Notes: generated from the letters alone by a model not told the origin. Shown: positions 17,200-26,292, counted from the stretch's first letter. The stretch is DNA of 64,000 bases from SZUA-584 sp040768905 (GCA_040768905.1 JAXGMA010000001.1:496001-560000), one strand, 5' to 3'. Numbers and translations are program-made.

Positions 17200-17390
17200 T
17201 GCACAGTCGGCAAGCAGCAGAGAGGAGCGCCGCGGCTGGAAGCGCCCGCTTGCGTGCATGGGAATTTTCGCAGGCCAAGCTGCCTTGTTTAGGACGTGAC
17301 GCTTCGTTACAGCGCAACAGGCCCTGCCAAAAATGCAGAGCGAATTTGGGTGGTACCGCGGACTCTTCGCCCCAAGGCGAGGGGTTTTTT
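17200..17390 (+). promoter_or_regulatory. T-box riboswitch (tRNA-Phe responsive) with terminator
   Basis: The conserved T-box stretch GGGTGGTACCGCGG is at 17348-17361 and is followed by the terminator stem CTCTTCGCC / GGCGAGGGG and TTTTTT (17363-17390). Stem I begins near 17207 with the GCAG-AGAGAG motif. A TTC triplet at about 17267 is a likely specifier codon, in agreement with the phenylalanine genes downstream. Uncharged tRNA-Phe would stabilise the antiterminator and allow pheST transcription. Confidence 0.93.
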
Positions 17391-17428
17391 ATATGGACGC
17401 AACGATGCACACAAAGCAAGGAGATATT

Positions 17429-18457
17429 ATGGAAAAAGAAAAAATGCTTAAGGAACTGGCGCAAACAGCACAGACAAAAATCAGCGCAAGTGAGTCGGCT
17501 GCTGAGCTTGAGGCCATAAGGATCGAAATGCTCGGGAAAAAGGGCGCGCTGACGGCAGCGCTGCGCAGCATGAAGGATATAAGCGAGGGAGAGCGTCCTG
17601 CTTTTGGTAAACGTGTCAATGAATTAAGAGACTTGCTTACAGGTATGATTGAGCAGAAGAAAAAAGTTCTTAAGGAGCATCATTTACAGGCCCGGCTGAG
17701 CGAAGAAACGCTCGACATCACACTGCCGGGCAAAAAGCAGCGCATCGGCGCATACCATCCATTGACGCGCATCTACTATGAGCTGCGTGACATTTTCGTC
17801 AGTATGGGGTTTTCTGTGATGGACGGGCCGGAAATAGAATATGACAAATACAATTTTGAGATGCTCAACATCCCCAAAGAGCACCCCGCGCGCGACGAGC
17901 AGGATACGTTCTATGTTTCTGAGGATGTCGTGCTGCGCACGCATACGTCGCCTGTGCAGATACGCACGATGCTTTCTTTGAAGCCGCCCATACGCATGAT
18001 CTGCCCCGGGCGCGTCTACCGAAGCGACGACGTGGATGCGACGCACTCGCCGGTTTTCAATCAGGTCGAGGGGCTTGTTGTGGGCAAAGGCATCAGCCTG
18101 GCGCATTTAAAGAGCACGCTGGACGGCTTTTTAAAAGAATTTTACGGTGAAGATACTCTCACAAAGTTCCGCCCCGGCCATTTTCCTTTTACGGAACCGA
18201 GTGCCGAGGTGGACGCGACGTGTGCAAAATGCCACGGCAGCGGCTGCGGTGTGTGCAAGGACACCGGCATGATAGAGGTTTTAGGATGCGGCATGGTGCA
18301 TCCTTATGTGCTGCGCGGCTGCGGGATCGACCCGGAGGAGTATACGGGGTTTGCGTTTGGCATGGGGCTCGACAGACTGGCTTGTATCAAATACGGCATC
18401 ACGGACATCCGGCTGCTGTTTGAAAACGACATCCGTTTTCTGGCCCAGTTCAAATAA
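17429..18457 (+). CDS. pheS: Phenylalanine-tRNA ligase alpha subunit
   Basis: 342 residues from ATG 17429, with AAGGAG 6 bases upstream; the longer frame from 17333 is T-box leader. With PheT it forms the alpha2-beta2 synthetase that charges tRNA-Phe. The N-terminal coiled coil (residues about 1-85) binds tRNA. The class II catalytic core has motif 1 near YELRDIFVSMGFSVMDGPEI, motif 2 CPGRVYRSDDVDATHSPVFN and motif 3 FAFGMGLDRLACIKYGI. A Cys-rich insert, CAKCHGSGCGVCKDTG, sits where many bacterial PheS have a shorter CxxC region and could bind zinc. Confidence 0.97.
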   Translation: MEKEKMLKELAQTAQTKISASESAAELEAIRIEMLGKKGALTAALRSMKDISEGERPAFGKRVNELRDLLTGMIEQKKKVLKEHHLQARLSEETLDITLPGKKQRIGAYHPLTRIYYELRDIFVSMGFSVMDGPEIEYDKYNFEMLNIPKEHPARDEQDTFYVSEDVVLRTHTSPVQIRTMLSLKPPIRMICPGRVYRSDDVDATHSPVFNQVEGLVVGKGISLAHLKSTLDGFLKEFYGEDTLTKFRPGHFPFTEPSAEVDATCAKCHGSGCGVCKDTGMIEVLGCGMVHPYVLRGCGIDPEEYTGFAFGMGLDRLACIKYGITDIRLLFENDIRFLAQFK

Positions 18458-18468
18458 GGAGGACAACA

Positions 18469-20847
18469 ATGATAGCACCATACAAATGGCTGTGTGATTA
18501 TGTGGATATGGATATCGAACCAGAAGCGCTGATGCGAAAGCTGATCATGACGGGCAGCGCGGTCGACGGCTACAAGGAGCTTGGGGTTGGCCTTGAAAAG
18601 GTCGTGGTCGGCCGTATAGACAGCATCAAAAAGCATCCTGATGCCGATAAACTTTCGGTATGTGAAGTTTTCGACGGGCAAGAAACGCTGCAGATAGTCT
18701 GCGGCGCAAGCAACATTTACGAGGGCGCGCTTGTGCCTGTGGCGTTGGTCGGCGCGAGCCTTCCGAGCGGCCTTAAGATCACCAAAGGCAAGCTGCGCGG
18801 CGTGTTTTCGTTCGGCATGCTTTGTTCAGGGGAGGAGCTTGGGCTGAGTGAGAGCGATTATCCGGGTGCCGATGCGGACGGCATCATGCTGCTTTCCGGC
18901 AGCCCGGCGCCGGGCACGCCTCTGCGTGAGGTTCTGGGGCTTTATGATACGGTTTTTGACATCGAGGTGGGCGCGAATAGGCCAGACTGCCTTTCCATGC
19001 TCGGTGTTGCGCGTGAGTGCGCGGCATCGCTGGAAGCGCCGTTCAAAATGCCGGGCAGGGATTTTACTGAGAATGGCGGAAGCATTCATGATTTTATCAA
19101 GGTGCAGGTGCGCGACGCCGATCTTTGCGAGCGCTATATCGCGCGCGCGGTCAAAAACGTCAGGATCGAGGCGTCGCCCAAATGGCTTGCCGACAAACTG
19201 ATGTCGGCCGGTGTGCGCTCCATCAACAACATCGTTGATATCACGAATTTTGTGATGCTTGAAACCGGTCAGCCGATGCATGCTTTTGATTATCACGATA
19301 TACGCGGCGGTGAGATCATCGTGCGCCGCGCGCAGGCGGAGGAGACCATCACCACGCTTGACAACAAGGAGCGTGTGCTCAATCCAGAGATGCTGCTGAT
19401 CTGCGACGCCCAAGGCCCCATAGGCATCGCGGGCGTGATGGGCGGCGAAAACTCTGAGATCAAAAACGATACCGCCACAGTGATTTTTGAGTCGGCGAAA
19501 TTTCGCCAGGGAAATGTGCGCCGCACGGCGAGGACACTGGGGCTGCAGACTGAGTCGGCGATGCGTTTTTCCAAAGGCATCGATGCTGCGGGCTGCAAAA
19601 CGGCTATGGACAGGGCGCTGCATCTTGTGCAGCTTCTGGGCGCTGGTGAGATCGTCTCGGGAGAGATCGATGTACTCTCGGCGGATCTCTCGCCAAAAAA
19701 GGTGCGCGTGCCGGCCGAGAAGATCAACACTGTGCTGGGCACGGATATTTCAGCGGAGGCTATGGCGATGCTGTTAAGACGCGTTTTTTTGCCCACGGTG
19801 ATTGAAGGCGGAACGCTTGTGTGCGACATTCCGAGTTTCCGCGGCGACATCTCTTGCGGAGAGGATATAGCCGAAGAAGTGGCGCGCATGCACGGTTACG
19901 ACAACATACCCATGGCCAAAATGACGGGAGAAGTGGTGCGCGGCGGCATTATGGATGACGAACGCTGTATCGACAAGGTACGTGCTCTGCTATGTGCGCT
20001 CGGCTGCTACGAGTGTGTCACGTATTCATTCGGATCGATGGCTGATATGCAAAAACTTGGTGACGAGAGCCTTCTTTGCGCTGTGCGCATCTTAAACCCG
20101 CTCGGGGAAGACCAGGCATATATGCGCATGACGCCCGTTCCCGATATGCTCAAGGTGGTGGCAAACAATATCAATAAAAAAGCACAGGACATTCGTCTTT
20201 TTGAGACGGGACGCGTGTACCTGCCGGCCAAAGAGGAAGGCAAGCTGCCGACTGAGCGCAAATATGTCTGCATCGCGTTTTGCGGCCATGAAGATTTTTT
20301 CACGCTCAAAGGCGCGGTTGAAAATATTTGTGATGCGTTTGGCATCAAAGATACCGCTTATCGTAAGGAGGCTTCGCCTTTCTACCATCCGGGAAGAAAG
20401 GCCTCCGCCTATGCGCAGGGCGGCAGGCTCGGTGAATTCGGTGAGATCGCGCCGGATACCGCCGCGGCGTTCGGGATCAGCCGCCGTGTTTATGTCGCGG
20501 TTTTATGGATCGATGTGCTGCTCGGCGCTGCCGACGATACAAGAAGATACGAAACGCTGCCCAGATTTCCGTCTGTTGAGCGGGATATCGCGCTGATCGT
20601 GGATGCGCAGGTGCCTTCATCAAGCCTGCTTGCGTGCATCCGCGAAAACGGCGGTGCGTATCTTGAAAGCGTATCTTTTTTTGATGTCTACACAGGCGGG
20701 CAGCTTGGGGAAGGCAAAAAGAGCCTTGCGTATAAGATAGTATTCCGCGCAAACAGCCGCACGCTGCTTGATGAAGAGGCAAATGCTGCGCGGGATACCA
20801 TAGTTTCGGCGGCGGCAGGCAGATTTGGTGCAAAATTACGCGAATAA
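18469..20847 (+). CDS. pheT: Phenylalanine-tRNA ligase beta subunit
   Basis: 792 residues, with AAGGAGG 7 bases before the ATG and 11 bases after the pheS stop. The usual domain order is present: an OB-type tRNA-binding domain (about residues 40-150, VVVGRIDSIKKHPDADKLSV), the B3/B4 editing domain (about 210-390, ARGGE-type region and IGIAGVMGGENSEI), B5, the catalytic-like core, and the C-terminal FDX-ACB anticodon-binding domain (PRFPSVERDIALIVDAQVPS to the end). It is co-transcribed with pheS under T-box control. Confidence 0.97.
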   Translation: MIAPYKWLCDYVDMDIEPEALMRKLIMTGSAVDGYKELGVGLEKVVVGRIDSIKKHPDADKLSVCEVFDGQETLQIVCGASNIYEGALVPVALVGASLPSGLKITKGKLRGVFSFGMLCSGEELGLSESDYPGADADGIMLLSGSPAPGTPLREVLGLYDTVFDIEVGANRPDCLSMLGVARECAASLEAPFKMPGRDFTENGGSIHDFIKVQVRDADLCERYIARAVKNVRIEASPKWLADKLMSAGVRSINNIVDITNFVMLETGQPMHAFDYHDIRGGEIIVRRAQAEETITTLDNKERVLNPEMLLICDAQGPIGIAGVMGGENSEIKNDTATVIFESAKFRQGNVRRTARTLGLQTESAMRFSKGIDAAGCKTAMDRALHLVQLLGAGEIVSGEIDVLSADLSPKKVRVPAEKINTVLGTDISAEAMAMLLRRVFLPTVIEGGTLVCDIPSFRGDISCGEDIAEEVARMHGYDNIPMAKMTGEVVRGGIMDDERCIDKVRALLCALGCYECVTYSFGSMADMQKLGDESLLCAVRILNPLGEDQAYMRMTPVPDMLKVVANNINKKAQDIRLFETGRVYLPAKEEGKLPTERKYVCIAFCGHEDFFTLKGAVENICDAFGIKDTAYRKEASPFYHPGRKASAYAQGGRLGEFGEIAPDTAAAFGISRRVYVAVLWIDVLLGAADDTRRYETLPRFPSVERDIALIVDAQVPSSSLLACIRENGGAYLESVSFFDVYTGGQLGEGKKSLAYKIVFRANSRTLLDEEANAARDTIVSAAAGRFGAKLRE

Positions 20848-20881
20848 TGTCTCTTATATACAACATTTTGTATATTGGCTG

Positions 20882-20910
20882 TTGAAACATTTTCTATCCT
20901 GGTATATAAT
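20882..20910 (+). promoter_or_regulatory. zapA promoter
   Basis: TTGAAA (20882-20887), 17-base spacer, TATAAT (20905-20910). An 8-bp inverted repeat ATATACAA / TTGTATAT (20856-20875) lies just upstream and could be an operator. Confidence 0.75.
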
Positions 20911-20950
20911 GACTCCATAAAAGAAATATTTTTGGGGTGTTGACGGGCAT

Positions 20951-21307
20951 ATGGAAAAAACGCGCACGATGGTCAAGATCTGCGGCAAAGAATACGTCAT
21001 GGCAGGCTATGAAAGCGAGGAATACATTCACCGTGTCGCCATTTATGTCGACCGAAAAATGTCCGAGCTCAAAGAACAGTATGTGAATTTGAACCCCAAT
21101 ACGCTTTCCGTTTTAACAGCCATCAATATCGCCGATGACGTATTAAAGCTTCAGGAACAGTTCGACGCCATAAGCAAAGATTACGCGGCCCTGAGCGAAG
21201 AGCTCAAAACCCTGAAAGCAGGGGCACCGTATGAGAAGGAAGGGCAGCGGTCCAACGTGTCGGCCATCAAGAAGGACAATAACCGGATGTTCGACGGGTA
21301 CAAATAG
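20951..21307 (+). CDS. zapA: Cell division protein ZapA
   Basis: 118 residues. The N-terminal globular ZapA domain (MVKICGKEYVMAGYESEEYI, VAIYVDRKMSELKEQY) is followed by a helix running through NTLSVLTAINIADDVLKLQE into a coiled coil. ZapA binds FtsZ, bundles its filaments and steadies the Z ring. The last 30 residues are charged and probably disordered. The ribosome site is weak (GGGGTGTTGACGGGCAT). It is transcribed alone from its own promoter to a terminator at 21327. Location after pheT is common in Firmicutes. Confidence 0.92.
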   Translation: MEKTRTMVKICGKEYVMAGYESEEYIHRVAIYVDRKMSELKEQYVNLNPNTLSVLTAINIADDVLKLQEQFDAISKDYAALSEELKTLKAGAPYEKEGQRSNVSAIKKDNNRMFDGYK

Positions 21308-21326
21308 CATTGGAGCAGTCTTTGGG

Positions 21327-21352
21327 GCGTGCCTGTTTGGTGCGCTTTTTTT
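21327..21352 (+). terminator. Terminator after zapA
   Basis: GCGTGCC / GGTGCGC stem (two GU pairs), 5-base loop, then seven T. Confidence 0.75.
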
Positions 21353-21397
21353 ACGGAACCGGACACGCAGGTTTTATAGTTTCGACATAATGTCCGG

Positions 21398-21426
21398 TTG
21401 AAAACAGCCTCTTTATTCTATATACT
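21398..21426 (+). promoter_or_regulatory. Promoter of the M50 protease-scpAB operon
   Basis: TTGAAA (21398-21403), 17-base spacer, TATACT (21421-21426), 27 bases before the ATG at 21454. It probably drives seven genes through rluB. Confidence 0.7.
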
Positions 21427-21453
21427 GAAACAAACAATGGATTGGAGCCAAAC

Positions 21454-22134
21454 ATGCCGTTAGCAAACAGGTTTTTATATTCGCCGATCAGCTATCTTTT
21501 CCGAGGAGATTTTAAGGGCTTTTTGCTCATCGTACTTTATCTGCTGCCCGCACTGGTCATCGCGCTTTCTTTTCACGAGGCCGCCCATGCCTGGATGGCC
21601 AACAGGATGGGAGACCCGACAGCGAAAAACTTGGGGCGTATGACGCTGGATCCGACGAAGCATATCGCGCTTTTTGGGCTGATTGCTTTCTTATTTATCG
21701 GTTTTGGCTGGGGCAAGCCAGTGCCCACAAATCCGCGGAATTACCACAATTTCAAAAAAGCCAATGTGCTGGTCTCGATATCAGGCGTCACGGTCAATCT
21801 GATTTTGTCTTTTCTGTTTTACATGATATTATCGGTGGCTGTGGCTTTGGGGCTTCAGAACGCGATCATCATAAACATTCTGTCCAACATCGTGTTTCTC
21901 AACATCATACTCTGTTTTTTCAATCTGATCCCCATACCTCCGCTTGACGGGCATCATCTGGTCAGCGGCTTTATAGCGCGCAAAAGCCCGCGGTTCTTTA
22001 TGTACTACAAACAGTACGGGTATATTGTGCTGCTCGGGCTGTTGTTCTTGACCAACTGGATCCACTTCATACTAAATTTCTTTACATTCTGGGTCATCTA
22101 CGCCTATGAAGCGTTTTTCGGGTTGTTTCTGTAA
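21454..22134 (+). CDS. Site-2 protease family (M50) membrane metalloprotease
   Basis: 226 residues from ATG 21454, with GGAG 6 bases upstream; an in-frame TTG at 21442 overlaps that ribosome site and is not preferred. It has about five membrane helices. The zinc motif is SFHEAAHAWMANRMGDPTAK (HExxH type), and the third ligand Asp is in IPPLDGHHLVSG. It belongs to the YwhC/SREBP S2P-like group next to scpA in many Firmicutes. These cut substrates within the membrane; the substrate here is unknown. The stop codon overlaps the ATG of scpA. Confidence 0.92.
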   Translation: MPLANRFLYSPISYLFRGDFKGFLLIVLYLLPALVIALSFHEAAHAWMANRMGDPTAKNLGRMTLDPTKHIALFGLIAFLFIGFGWGKPVPTNPRNYHNFKKANVLVSISGVTVNLILSFLFYMILSVAVALGLQNAIIINILSNIVFLNIILCFFNLIPIPPLDGHHLVSGFIARKSPRFFMYYKQYGYIVLLGLLFLTNWIHFILNFFTFWVIYAYEAFFGLFL

Positions 22135-22877
22135 TGATAACAGATGATTACAAAGTTCAAATAGAGCAGTTTGAGGGCCCGCTTGATCTGCTGCTGCACC
22201 TTATCGGCAAGGCGCGCATCGATATCGAGCAGATATTTGTGTCCGAAGTCACAGGGCAGTACCTTGAGCATATCGCGGCTATGCCAAATATATCGATGGA
22301 CAGTGCCAGCGAGTTTATTGAAATGGCTGCAACGCTCGTTTATATCAAATCAAGGATGCTGCTTCCGGAGACGGATCATGAGGAAGAGCCAGAAGAAGAC
22401 CCTGAGCAGGAGCTGATTTCCCGGCTTAAGGCTTACAAGGCCTTCAAAGACGCGGCTTTGGCGCTAAAAACACACGAGACCGCTGCACAGGACGTCTATT
22501 ACAAGCTGCCTGAAGAGGTCGAATTATCTGAAGACCGGTGGGAAATCGAGCAGATGACGCTGCAAAACCTCTGCGATGCGTATCTTGAGGTTTTAAAGAG
22601 GCTGCCAGACGCCCAGTATGAACGCATTGATGAAGTCGAGATACACAAGGATCCGTTCACTGTCAAGGAAAGGTCCCGCTATATCCTGCGCGCGCTTTCC
22701 AGTTTGGGTTACGCCACTTTCTTTTCGCTGTTTACAGGCGCGCGTACGCGCTTAGAAGTGGCTGTTACGTTTGTCGCGCTGCTTGATCTGATCCACAAAA
22801 GCCTCGTTGCCATCAGCCAGGAAAGCAGCTACGCCGATATTCTGATCACGCGAAAAAGTGAGGAATCCGCAGGTTGA
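22134..22877 (+). CDS. scpA: Segregation and condensation protein A
   Basis: 247 residues; the ATG shares one base with the preceding TAA. ScpA is the kleisin subunit that closes the SMC ring and works in chromosome compaction and separation. The N-terminal helical domain (YKVQIEQFEGPLDLLLHLIG) binds the SMC head neck; the acidic middle (EEEPEEDPEQELISRLKAYK) is typical; the C-terminal winged helix (about residues 170-235, FTVKERSRYILRALSSLGYA) binds the other SMC head. The gene is followed by scpB with a 4-base overlap. Confidence 0.96.
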   Translation: MITDDYKVQIEQFEGPLDLLLHLIGKARIDIEQIFVSEVTGQYLEHIAAMPNISMDSASEFIEMAATLVYIKSRMLLPETDHEEEPEEDPEQELISRLKAYKAFKDAALALKTHETAAQDVYYKLPEEVELSEDRWEIEQMTLQNLCDAYLEVLKRLPDAQYERIDEVEIHKDPFTVKERSRYILRALSSLGYATFFSLFTGARTRLEVAVTFVALLDLIHKSLVAISQESSYADILITRKSEESAG

Positions 22878-23389
22878 ATGAAAAAAAGATCATAAGTGCT
22901 CTTGAAAGCATACTGTTTGTGGCCGGCGACGCCATGGAAATAGACGAACTGGCTGCTGTTTTTGAGGTTGAACGCGGAGAACTGGAAACGATCGCGGACA
23001 GCATGATACTCCGCAGGCAGCAAGAGGGCGCGGGCGTACTGCTAAAACGCGTGGGGGAAAAGCTCCAGCTTTGCTCAAATCCGCAGAATGCAGCGTATAT
23101 CGAAAAGGTTTTGGCGCCTGTCAAAAAAACACGCCTGTCGCAATCGATGATCGAGACGCTTGCGATCATTGCTTACAGGCAGCCCATCACCCGTTTTGAG
23201 ATCGAGCAGATCCGCGGCGTCAAGAGCAATTACTCTGTCGCGATGCTCATAGAAAAAGGCTTGATCGAGCGGCTGGGGCGTAAAAAGGCGCTCGGAAATC
23301 CGATGCTTTATGGTACAAATGATGAATTCCTGCGCCACTTTGGTTTAGAGTCCATAGAAGCACTGCCGCCGCTCAGCGAAGCGGAATGA
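22874..23389 (+). CDS. scpB: Segregation and condensation protein B
   Basis: 171 residues from a TTG whose last bases form the scpA stop (TTGA). No ATG fits in frame nearby, so translation by re-initiation from scpA is likely. ScpB dimers bind the middle of ScpA and regulate the SMC complex. The two winged-helix domains are visible: KKIISALESILFVAGDAMEI at the start, and SQSMIETLAIIAYRQPITRF followed by EIEQIRGVKSNYSVAMLIEK in the second. Length is normal. Confidence 0.95.
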   Translation: MNEKKIISALESILFVAGDAMEIDELAAVFEVERGELETIADSMILRRQQEGAGVLLKRVGEKLQLCSNPQNAAYIEKVLAPVKKTRLSQSMIETLAIIAYRQPITRFEIEQIRGVKSNYSVAMLIEKGLIERLGRKKALGNPMLYGTNDEFLRHFGLESIEALPPLSEAE

Positions 23390-23441
23390 AGCCGCCTTTT
23401 TTGACAATAATAACAACGTCGATTCTCTTTTTGGAAAGGCG

Positions 23442-24014
23442 TTGTTTTTTATTCTCATTGTGCTGATTGCCGCCGTTTTGTTGGTGGCTGCGCTTGCAGT
23501 CAGGATCAAAGCGGATGTGCGTATTGACCAATTCGATATAAAGGCAAAACTTAGGCTGCTCTATTTTATTCCGATCAAATGGCGGTTCGTATTGCGGCAC
23601 GACAAAACCAGTATTATAAGGCTGACACACATCAAAAAAGACGGCACGGAAAAGACAATGATCTCACTCGCGGAGCTCATATGCCGCCTAGACAAAAAAA
23701 AACAAACGCACAAGGAACATGCGCGCAGCGCAGCGTTCAACCACGTTTATGAAAAGATGAATATCGAGATACACGCCAAGGCCAAAATCGGCCTTGGGGA
23801 CGCTTTTGCGACAGCTATGCTTTGCGGTGCACTCAGCATGGGGTTTGGCATCGCGCAAAGAATCGGCAAACCGAAACATCACAGGATAAAACTTGTCGTC
23901 CTCCCGGTTTTCACTAAACAGCTTTATTCCTTTTGTGCCGACTGTATAATCACACTCTCTCCTGTAAATATTATTGTTGGATATATTATCTATCTAAAAA
24001 ATCTTAGGCGGTGA
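23442..24014 (+). CDS. DUF2953 domain membrane protein
   Basis: 190 residues from a TTG start with GGAAAGG a few bases upstream. One N-terminal membrane helix (FFILIVLIAAVLLVAALAV) leads into a strand-rich domain that matches DUF2953, a family found beside scpAB and ytfJ in spore formers. The late segment IHAKAKIGLGDAFATAMLCG is the family's most conserved part. Function is unknown; neighbours and phylogenetic spread suggest a link to sporulation. The stop codon is 8 bases before the ytfJ start. Confidence 0.82.
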   Translation: MFFILIVLIAAVLLVAALAVRIKADVRIDQFDIKAKLRLLYFIPIKWRFVLRHDKTSIIRLTHIKKDGTEKTMISLAELICRLDKKKQTHKEHARSAAFNHVYEKMNIEIHAKAKIGLGDAFATAMLCGALSMGFGIAQRIGKPKHHRIKLVVLPVFTKQLYSFCADCIITLSPVNIIVGYIIYLKNLRR

Positions 24015-24022
24015 AAATTTTT

Positions 24023-24418
24023 ATGCATCCGATAGAAAACATCATGCAGACGGCCATGAGCGAAATCAAGGAGATGGTCGATGTCAATACGGTGATCGGC
24101 GATCCTGTGATATCTGCCGAAGGCTCAACGATCATCCCTGTTTCGCGCGTGTGTTTTGGATTTGTGGCGGGCGGCGGTGAATACGGAGAAGCGGAGGGGG
24201 AAGCCGAGAGCTTAAAGTATCCTTTTTCAGGCGGTGCGGGCTCGGGCGTGTCCATTAACCCTATAGGGTTTCTGGTCGTGAATGAAGATAATGTTCAGCT
24301 GCTTTCGGTCAACGGCAAGAACCTCCTTGAACAGGCTGCAGAGGCTGTGCCGCATTTTATTTCTGAGATCAGAGAAGCGCTGCGGCGCTGCCGCTTTGAC
24401 GAGGAGGAGCAGCATTGA
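24023..24418 (+). CDS. ytfJ: Sporulation protein YtfJ (GerW family)
   Basis: 131 residues from ATG 24023; the GTG at 24011 is too close to AGGCGG, and YtfJ proteins start near the HPI motif, as here (MHPIENIMQTAMSEIKEMVD). The domain is compact and glycine-rich: VNTVIGDPVISAEGSTIIPV, SRVCFGFVAGGGEYG and a closing INPIGFLVVNEDNVQLL. In Bacillus subtilis YtfJ/GerW is needed for activity of the SleB germination enzyme. Two SleB-type hydrolases occur at 49-52 kb. Its end overlaps the next start by 4 bases. Confidence 0.93.
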   Translation: MHPIENIMQTAMSEIKEMVDVNTVIGDPVISAEGSTIIPVSRVCFGFVAGGGEYGEAEGEAESLKYPFSGGAGSGVSINPIGFLVVNEDNVQLLSVNGKNLLEQAAEAVPHFISEIREALRRCRFDEEEQH

Positions 24419-25566
24419 GAAGAAAACTCCGCAAAATTACGTTGTTTTTGCTGGTATTTGTTTTTATCTTTGCGTATAATGTCGTTGAGCCAAAGGCGGA
24501 AAGCCTCGAGATATCTGCAAAGTCGGCAGTGCTGATAGAGGCCTGCTCAGGGCGTGTGCTGTATCAAAAGAATGCGTTTGAAAAAATGCCCATGGCTTCG
24601 ACGACCAAGATCATGACGGCCATTGTCGCGCTGGAGCACGGGAATGTCAGCGATATTGTGCAGGTGAGCCAAAATGCGAGCGGGACGGAAGGCTCGTCGA
24701 TATGGCTTTCAGCCGGCGAGACGATGAGCTTGTCCGATATGCTGTTCGGGCTTATGCTGGCTTCCGGCAATGATGCCGCCATTGCGATTGCAGAACACAT
24801 CAGCGGCAGCGTTGGGGAGTTTACAAAGCTCATGAACGCAAAAGCGCAGGAGATCGGCGCTTACAACACTAACTTTGTGAACCCGAACGGTTTGCCTGCG
24901 CAGGGGCATTATACGACGGCTTATGATCTTGCGCTGATATCGGCTTATGCCATGCAAAACGAACATTTCAGTCAAATCGTCAAAACGCAGTACAAGACGC
25001 TGCCGTGGGACGGTCATAAATGGGACAGAGTCGTGAAGAATAAAAACAAGATACTGTGGAGTTACGAGGGCGGGAACGGAATCAAAACGGGTTATACCAA
25101 GGACGCAGGCCGGTGTCTATCGGCAGGAGCGCAGCGGGAAAACATGCAGCTTGTCGCTGTTGTGCTTGGCGCATCGGATATGTTTGTGGACTGCATGTCG
25201 ATGATGGATCATGGGTTTGAGCACTACCAAAACCGCCTTTTGCTGGGCGCGGGCGAATATGTCGGTGAGGTCAATGTTGAGCAGGGCAAAGAAGAAAGCT
25301 TCTCCGTGCACACAGAGGAGGACATCTATTATCCGCTCACAGATGAGGAATACACAAAAATCGAAAAGCAGGTGTTTCTTGAGGATACGCTCAAAGCGCC
25401 TGTTGCAAAGGGCCAGACTGTCGGTTACATAGACATTTGGCTTGGCACCAACAAGCTGCGCACCGCAGAACTCAAAGCGCCGTTTTCGGTCGGCGAGAAT
25501 TCATATAAATTCAACCTTGACAGGTTGCTTGATTTTTGGATCAATACCCGTTTGCTCGATATGTAA
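24415..25566 (+). CDS. dacF: D-alanyl-D-alanine carboxypeptidase (DacF-type PBP)
   Basis: 383 residues from a TTG overlapping the ytfJ stop (TTGA). The signal peptide is at residues 1-27. The serine active site motifs are all present: SxxK in ASTTKIMTA, SxN in ASGNDAAIA, and KTG in GIKTGYTKDAG. The C-terminal beta domain (about residues 280-370) follows, ending in a weakly amphipathic helix that may touch the membrane. It removes the terminal D-Ala from stem peptides and so limits cross-linking. Position between ytfJ and rluB is typical of DacF, a forespore enzyme in Bacillus. A second paralogue is at 56.9 kb. Confidence 0.93.
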   Translation: MRRKLRKITLFLLVFVFIFAYNVVEPKAESLEISAKSAVLIEACSGRVLYQKNAFEKMPMASTTKIMTAIVALEHGNVSDIVQVSQNASGTEGSSIWLSAGETMSLSDMLFGLMLASGNDAAIAIAEHISGSVGEFTKLMNAKAQEIGAYNTNFVNPNGLPAQGHYTTAYDLALISAYAMQNEHFSQIVKTQYKTLPWDGHKWDRVVKNKNKILWSYEGGNGIKTGYTKDAGRCLSAGAQRENMQLVAVVLGASDMFVDCMSMMDHGFEHYQNRLLLGAGEYVGEVNVEQGKEESFSVHTEEDIYYPLTDEEYTKIEKQVFLEDTLKAPVAKGQTVGYIDIWLGTNKLRTAELKAPFSVGENSYKFNLDRLLDFWINTRLLDM

Positions 25567-25578
25567 CGGAGGGATCGC

Positions 25579-26292
25579 GTGAGGTTAAACAAATACATCG
25601 CATCGTGCGGGGCGTCTTCAAGGCGCGGCGCTGATACGCTGATCAGTGCGGGGCGGGTCAGTGTCAACGGATTGACAGTGCGGGTTCTTGGCACAGACAT
25701 AGACACAAAAAAAGACACAGTTAGTATTGACGGTGTGCCGATTTGGTCTGAACAAGAAAAGATGTATATCATGCTCAATAAGCCAAAGGGCGTGCTGTCT
25801 GCCTGCAGCGATGACCGCGGCAGAAAAACCGTGATATCGCTTTTGGGTGATACGGGTGCAAGGCTTTATCCTGTCGGGCGGCTCGATTATGACACCGAAG
25901 GGCTGCTGCTGCTTACAAACGATGGCGATTTTGCTTACCGCTGCACACACCCGAAGCACGAGCTTAAAAAAACCTACCTAGTTTCGGTGCGGGGGAAACT
26001 TGACGCGCAGGCTATCGAGAAACTGCAAAAAGGCGTGGTGATCGATGACAAAAAAACATCTCCAGCCGATGTGCGCATCTTAAACCACGCGGGCGATCAG
26101 GCCAGGGTTGCCATCATCATTCACGAGGGCAAAAACAGGCAGGTCAAAAAGATGTTTGAAACAGTCGGCTGCCGGGTAGAACACCTTAAAAGGACAGCCA
26201 TCGGTGCGCTCAAGCTCGGCAGCCTTCAGAGCGGTCAGTGGAGACCGCTTGATAAACAGGATTTTGAAAAGCTGGGTGTTGGCAAGGAATAA
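25579..26292 (+). CDS. rluB: Pseudouridine synthase, RluB/RsuA family
   Basis: 237 residues from GTG 25579, with GGAGGG 7 bases upstream. An N-terminal S4 RNA-binding domain (RLNKYIASCGASSRRGADTL) is followed by the catalytic domain. The catalytic Asp is in GRLDYDTEGLLLLTNDGD, and the late motif HEGKNRQVKKMFETVGCRV is characteristic. RluB-type enzymes modify a uridine in 23S rRNA (position 2605 in E. coli); RsuA targets 16S. The family and the scpAB neighbourhood favour RluB. It is last in this operon. Confidence 0.93.
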   Translation: MRLNKYIASCGASSRRGADTLISAGRVSVNGLTVRVLGTDIDTKKDTVSIDGVPIWSEQEKMYIMLNKPKGVLSACSDDRGRKTVISLLGDTGARLYPVGRLDYDTEGLLLLTNDGDFAYRCTHPKHELKKTYLVSVRGKLDAQAIEKLQKGVVIDDKKTSPADVRILNHAGDQARVAIIIHEGKNRQVKKMFETVGCRVEHLKRTAIGALKLGSLQSGQWRPLDKQDFEKLGVGKE

